Origin: Pilatotrama ljubarskyi
Lineage: Eukaryota > Basidiomycota > Agaricomycetes > Polyporales > Polyporaceae
Length of the DNA: 64,000 nt
Direction: 5' to 3'
NCBI GenBank assembly: GCA_022385805.1
Contig: MU277677.1
Location: 202,252-266,251 of the forward strand
Part shown: positions 59,570 to 64,000 of the stretch, piece after piece
How the letters are laid out: each line of letters opens with the position of its first letter
Position numbering within the stretch: the stretch's first letter is position 1
Notes under the pieces: model-generated
The model's database searches: none
What the model saw: the letters and a program-made list of their open reading frames with translations, nothing else
What the model was told of the DNA's origin: nothing
Made by a program: the position numbers and the translations under genes

Positions 59570-62240
59570 CGAAGTGGTCCCGCTCATCCCACCATGTTGT
59601 CTAGCGGTCAGTGTTGAGCAGAGTACTGCCGCCGCCGACTGCCACACGCCCATCACCTCGACACTCCCCGTTCAGTGCGGTTTCCCCGCTGGCCTCATCA
59701 CCACCCTGGCCCCCAGCACCCCGGAGACGCTGTACATGAAGAAGAAACCTTCTCCTCGTAACATATTGCTCTCACTTACCCTGTTCTCACACTACCCGCC
59801 TACTGCTCCCGCTCACCGCAGCTCACTTGCTCCCCTCGCTTCCGGCTCTGCTAGTATGCAACTCGCTCTCGCTCCCGCTTCGTCCGCTTGTGCCACCGTC
59901 CTTATCTTCCAGCCCTATCCTGCACTCACGCGTCCCGGCAATGCAACTCACACCTTCATCACACCACCGTCATCGCTATATCATCATTTATCCTCTGCCT
60001 CTCCACCCCTGCAACATACATACGCGCATACTCACTCATTCGTAGCAATAGCGTAACGTACACTTATACAACCCTGCCGTCCCTGATCTGCGATTCGATC
60101 CGCTCAATTGTGGCTTGGTGTTGTCGCTAATACTTTCTCCTACTCTGTGCCGCGTATCCGCTTCGTGTATTCTACGCTTGCCCTGCGGCCTGCTGCTGTG
60201 ACGAATAGATGCCGTCTGAGCCACCCACGTCGAGCGCGAGTCAGGACATCGGGCGAACGGCACGTCAATGCCGAAGAGTTGCAATAACTGTGTGCATAGT
60301 CCCCAGCCGACAAGGAAAGGAGGTAGGGGCAAGACGCGCTTTCGCGCGGTCACCCTCGTTTCAAGGGGCCAAGTACCAACGATGCATGGGACACTTCCGC
60401 CAGGCCGCTGTGCCATCATCAAGAGGCCCCTTCACGACTTCAAGCCTACCAGTAGGCATCTCTAGCTGCCAGAAAGGAGGCCCTCAGGTCGTTCTGTAAA
60501 CATCCCCACACACCGGTGGATCCAGGGCGTTAGAGATCGCCTGTGGATACGCTAGGGAATCACGTACGTAAGCAGCCCAATAGTCTTTGCCGGGTTTAAT
60601 GCCTCTGATCAGGCCGCTGTAGTACTGCAGAGATGGCGATTCAGCGGATGTCATGAGACGGTAGCATGGGGCTCACGCACTTCGGACTCGTACCGTAGGC
60701 TACGTACGGCGGGGCCGACAGACCCAACGAATTTAGGTGGAACGATGCCCTGTGGTCGAAGACCGCGTCAGCCGCGTCAGAATTGCAGGTAGAACAGAGA
60801 CCAGGAGATACGTACGCGCTTGCCAATGAAACTTTCAAGCATAGCCCTGCAAATGAGGAAGTGGGCACAACAGGCGGCTCCGACTGAGTCGCAGCGTCAC
60901 GCTGTCAAGAACACTCGAGCACTCACTGCGCGGTCGTCACCAACCCCGCATATGCGCCGACGACGGACTGGGCATCGTCGCCATAGAGTATCGGCCCCTA
61001 TGGCAGGACGTAGGCGGCGTCAGACGACTCGTGACAAGCAGTGAATCGCATACTCGGAATTTACTCACATTCGGGAACAACTTCTCCTCTTCCACCATCC
61101 GTTCGATGACGCGGTGGAAGTCCCCCTTGATGTCCTAACCGCACAGCGCGGCGTGGCGTGAGCTCCCACTGGCAGCTTATCCCGAGAGTCCAGCACTGCC
61201 AGTGTCGGGGCGACGTACCGGGATCTTATCTGCGGCGTTGTCTTTGGTGACTTGCTGGACCTGCTTGTCGAGGTTGGCATAAGCCGCGGTGACCCGCTGG
61301 ATCGACTGAACGGTCGTCGAGGCGTTCTGGGACATCACCCCCATAGCGAGGGCGACAACGAGCCCGGCCGCCGGGAGGATCTTGGAGGTGAATTTCATGG
61401 AGGCAGTGGGAAGAGTACAGTGGAGGCGGGCCCGGGGGGGGTATTCGAGCAGGGTCGAATGCAGTACTCGGGCTTGCCAACGCTCTCTTATACCTCTCGC
61501 GCTAGTGGGTGGCCCAGCGGATGGGCAAGCATCGTGCGCCATATTCTTTGAGATGCATGCGAAGTATGACTTGGAGGACATCTAGCAGATCCGCCTGGGG
61601 GCATATTCTCCATTCATCTACGCCGCTTCCGATCAGAGCGTACGCGACAGCACGAGCCAGGGAGCTACGCACCTAAGACGGCTGGCGTGTAGCGACGCAC
61701 GTCTGAACAGGGTGTGTTTATGGCCCTGCGAGGCATGGAAGGTACCTACGCAGGCGACATACAACCATCGAGACACGACGTCCTGCACGAATGCGCAAAG
61801 GGCCAGTTCTGGAGAGCTGCCTCGACGGCGACTCGGCACATTGCAACATCAACATGCCATGCCATCACAGGCCGACTCGGAGCAGCAGCGCGCGAGTCGA
61901 ACGGATGTGCGGCGCCGGCATGGCTTGTAGTACAATTAATGGCTTTGACGTTACGGTGAGGCTGCCGTTTGACTTCAGGTTGCCACCGACGAGCTGTGGT
62001 CTCTCGGCTTTTCTGGCAAAGAGTCCCGCAACTCATGAGAGGATCCCTCTTCATTTAATGAAGTGCGAGCAGCACTTGGGGCAAACAGGTGATAAGCGTG
62101 CGCTGCTTCAAGCTGTGGGCAGAGCTAGAGGGAGTGTTTCAAGTGCGCACAGGTGCGCACCCGATCAGACCCGATCGAGCGAGGCCCTTGCGGCAGGTGC
62201 AGAGGCGCCCGAAACGGCCGCGAGGAGTACGTATACTTCT
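59279..62240. repeat. Tandem segmental duplication, unit B
   Basis: Second copy of the ~2.95 kb unit: kinase tail, 3' flank, HsbA-like copy 2 and its upstream region to about 62240. There the match with the end of unit A (caggtgcagaggcgcccgaa, 59215 and 62194 areas) stops. The third HsbA-like gene follows without a kinase tail. Confidence 0.8.
60484..61398 (-). CDS. Small secreted protein, HsbA-like, copy 2
   Basis: Paralogue of copies 1 and 3. Signal peptide MKFTSKILPAAGLVVALAMG, then VQSIQRVTAAYANLDKQVQQ VTKDNAADKIP. Following exons are DIKGDFHRVIERMVEEEKLF, GPILYGDDAQSVVGAYAGLV, TTAQAMLESFIGKR, GIVPPKFVGSVGPAVRSLRY and YYSGLIRGIKPGKDYWAAY, with a stop at 60484. Exon boundaries and phases agree with copy 1, for example the split Gln codon CA|G and the donor AAGCGC|gtacgt. 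This is the most complete member and best defines the structure: about 190 residues, no cysteine-rich region, helical. Probably a secreted wall or surface protein. Confidence 0.72.
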
Positions 62241-62717
62241 ATAATCGAGTGCTGGAGCCTGACCATGTACTGTACTCTCGCGATTGCGAACCTGGAAGCA
62301 ACACGGCTCCGCTCACGAACAGCATGATAGCATGGAGTTGTTCAAGTCGACGAGTCCGTTCAACACAGTACGGCTTACTACTGCATGTTAGCAGCGCTGA
62401 TCGTCTCGTACAGTAGTAAGTGCACACTCCAATCTTGTACACGCTGCACAAGCAGCAACCGACAGATGCATTCAGAACAGCGCAGAGTAAACTAAACAAC
62501 GAACAGCATACAGTATGGGTCAAATCTAACAGACAAGGCGTTCGGAGCCCGAAGCTGTCGGACAAGCGGCCATTTCTTGAAACCCGCTTGCTAGCGTCAA
62601 TGCACTTGGGAGGCATCTGCCAATTACGAGGCTTTCGGTGTTCTGGGCTCCTCGGGAGCTCAAAACTCGATGCACTGAGTCAGCTCGGTACGGTGTTATG
62701 CGTTGGCGTAGACTCCT
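61399..62717. other. Upstream region of HsbA-like copy 2 and junction with copy 3
   Basis: Homologous to 58458-59265 up to about 62240, including the gatcagagcgta block (about 61630). Beyond 62240 the sequence is unique, with no recognised gene. Confidence 0.6.
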
Positions 62718-63670
62718 TCAATCCAAGCAACAACGCCCTCCAACTACTCCTCCGATTACAAGCAAGGAATTATCAGAGGACGTGAGCGGCAGGACGTACT
62801 GTAAGCAGGGCTGCTGAGAAGTCACTCACGAAGCCCAGGTCACCCTCTTGCTTCACGGTGGAGAGAATATCGAGGATTGCATTGTAGTATGACTAAAGGC
62901 CAAGTCGATACGATCGATACGTTGTCAGTGCCTGAACATAAAGGTGCGATAGTGCTGTGAATTTAGTGGTGAAGGCGGCAGAGACGGACCTCTGTTTGAG
63001 CATCCAGGGTCTTCAGAGCCTCCCGGATCGGCCCGACGAAGTAGAGCGGAATTGTATGCTGTGTGATGAGATGCATCAGAGCTACATCCGAAACTGTGTT
63101 GCGGTGCTGAGGTCTATCCACCTTCAAGTGGAGTTCATGGAGCGCCTCAGGCGTGTTGCTGTAGGACACGGAAGGTGTAAGGAGCCAGTCCCATCCGCAT
63201 GGAAGAGCACCGATCGCCCACCTCGCGGCCTTGACTAGCTTCTCGAGCGCGCCGATAACGACTTCGGCGTCGTCGCGTTTCACTGGCTTCGGATTGTCAT
63301 TCTGTGGCAATGCATACGCAGGCCTTCTTGGAAAGAACGAAGCCTTAACAAGCGGTGAAGCACACGCACGTTTTCCAACATGCGCGACGCGGTCGCCGAC
63401 ACGGTCGAGGGCTAGCGCGATAATGCCTGCACAGTGTTATTTATGGGATCCTCACTGGACAAGGCTGGACTGAAATACCACTTTGTCGTCGTTGACGCGA
63501 GTATTGGGATCGTCCCAGGTAACGCGCTCGATCTGCTTGCCAAGGTCGTCGAAGGCCATAGTGACTCGGCCGATGGACTGGGTGGTCGTCGATACGTTCA
63601 GGGACACCGCTCCCATGGCGAGGGCGACGATGAGGCCGCCGGCGGGGAGGATCTTGGAGGCGAACTTCAT
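62718..63670 (-). CDS. Small secreted protein, HsbA-like, copy 3
   Basis: Most diverged paralogue. Signal peptide MKFASKILPAGGLIVALAMG, then TQSIGRVTMAFDDLGKQIER VTWDDPN. Later exons align with copies 1 and 2: GIIALALDRVGDRVAHVGKN, KRDDAEVVIGALEKLVKAA, HTIPLYFVGPIREALKTLDA and SYYNAILDILSTVKQEGDLG. The 5' end is firm. The stop at 62718 assumes the last exon begins at the acceptor near 62801 and is uncertain. Conserved exon order with changed sequence suggests an older duplication than that between copies 1 and 2. Confidence 0.6.
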
Positions 63671-64000
63671 GATGCGTGTTATTCGAGCTGCGTATGTAGT
63701 ATTCGATGCTGGGCGCGTCCCCCTATACAGATTTCAACCGTTCCGTGGACCGAAGCTATAGGGCACGTCGTGCATCATATGCTGCAAGATGTATGCGAGA
63801 TGTATGTTAAACCATGAGTTGGGTCGCATGCAAGTCCTGCCATAACCAGATCCGCATGTGTGGCCGATCAGAGCGTAGGCGATGACAAGAACCATGCAGC
63901 TACGCACTTGTACTTCTGCCCATCCAGCGGCGCAAGTATCGTTTGGGCCATTCATGGGCTCGCGAGGTCTGAGATGCGCGTGACGGACGCACGCACACAC
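63671..64000. other. Upstream region of HsbA-like copy 3, runs off the window
   Basis: Homologous to the upstream regions of copies 1 and 2, including the gatcagagcgta block (about 63866). The homology continues to the window edge, so the array may extend further. Confidence 0.6.

Overview
The window is nuclear DNA from a filamentous basidiomycete, most likely a wood-decay or litter Agaricomycete. The evidence is GC-rich DNA, compact genes split by many ~50-70 bp GT-AG introns, and several gene families typical of or restricted to Agaricomycetes: a FunK1-type kinase, a DUF6593 protein, a cerato-platanin and HsbA-like secreted proteins. No virus, bacterial operon or CRISPR was seen. I found no convincing tRNA or rRNA gene by eye. 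Gene models are hand-spliced from frame continuity and protein recognition. Outer coordinates are better supported than every internal exon.

Layout. 0-21 kb: COX17 copper chaperone, an RBR E3 ubiquitin ligase, the mRNA 3'-end factor PFS2/WDR33, a FunK1 kinase, a cerato-platanin, a flavohemoglobin, a large Na,K-ATPase-like P-type pump with an assembly gap just beyond its start, and a zinc alcohol dehydrogenase. 21-31 kb: gene-poor DNA holding a short inverted-repeat transposon (MITE), an unknown single-pass membrane protein, an HMG-box factor and an MCP1-like protein. 31-48 kb: a dense housekeeping block with RPA34 (Pol I), ADA3/NGG1 (SAGA), an SLC41-type Mg2+ transporter, HOS2 deacetylase, PER1 (GPI-anchor remodelling), a HIT hydrolase, glutamate 5-kinase and PRPP synthetase. 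48-64 kb: accessory genes, namely DUF6593, a DOPA 4,5-dioxygenase-like enzyme, a PL14-type polysaccharide lyase, a Ser/Thr kinase, and a tandem array of three related small secreted-protein genes whose duplication carried along the 3' end of the kinase gene.

The most unusual observation is in the ADA3 gene. Its first intron (34555-35196, minus strand) is 642 nt long, against the usual ~55 nt here. It contains no AG dinucleotide except the one forming its 3' splice site. The AG-free run ends almost exactly at the two splice sites that the reading frame independently requires. This looks like an extreme AG exclusion zone, i.e. selection on splice-site choice spanning a whole intron.

Other points of interest are a perfect 23-bp terminal inverted repeat element with TA flanks, a frame-preserved duplicate of a kinase C-terminus lacking the kinase domain, and a conserved block upstream of all three tandem secreted-protein genes.
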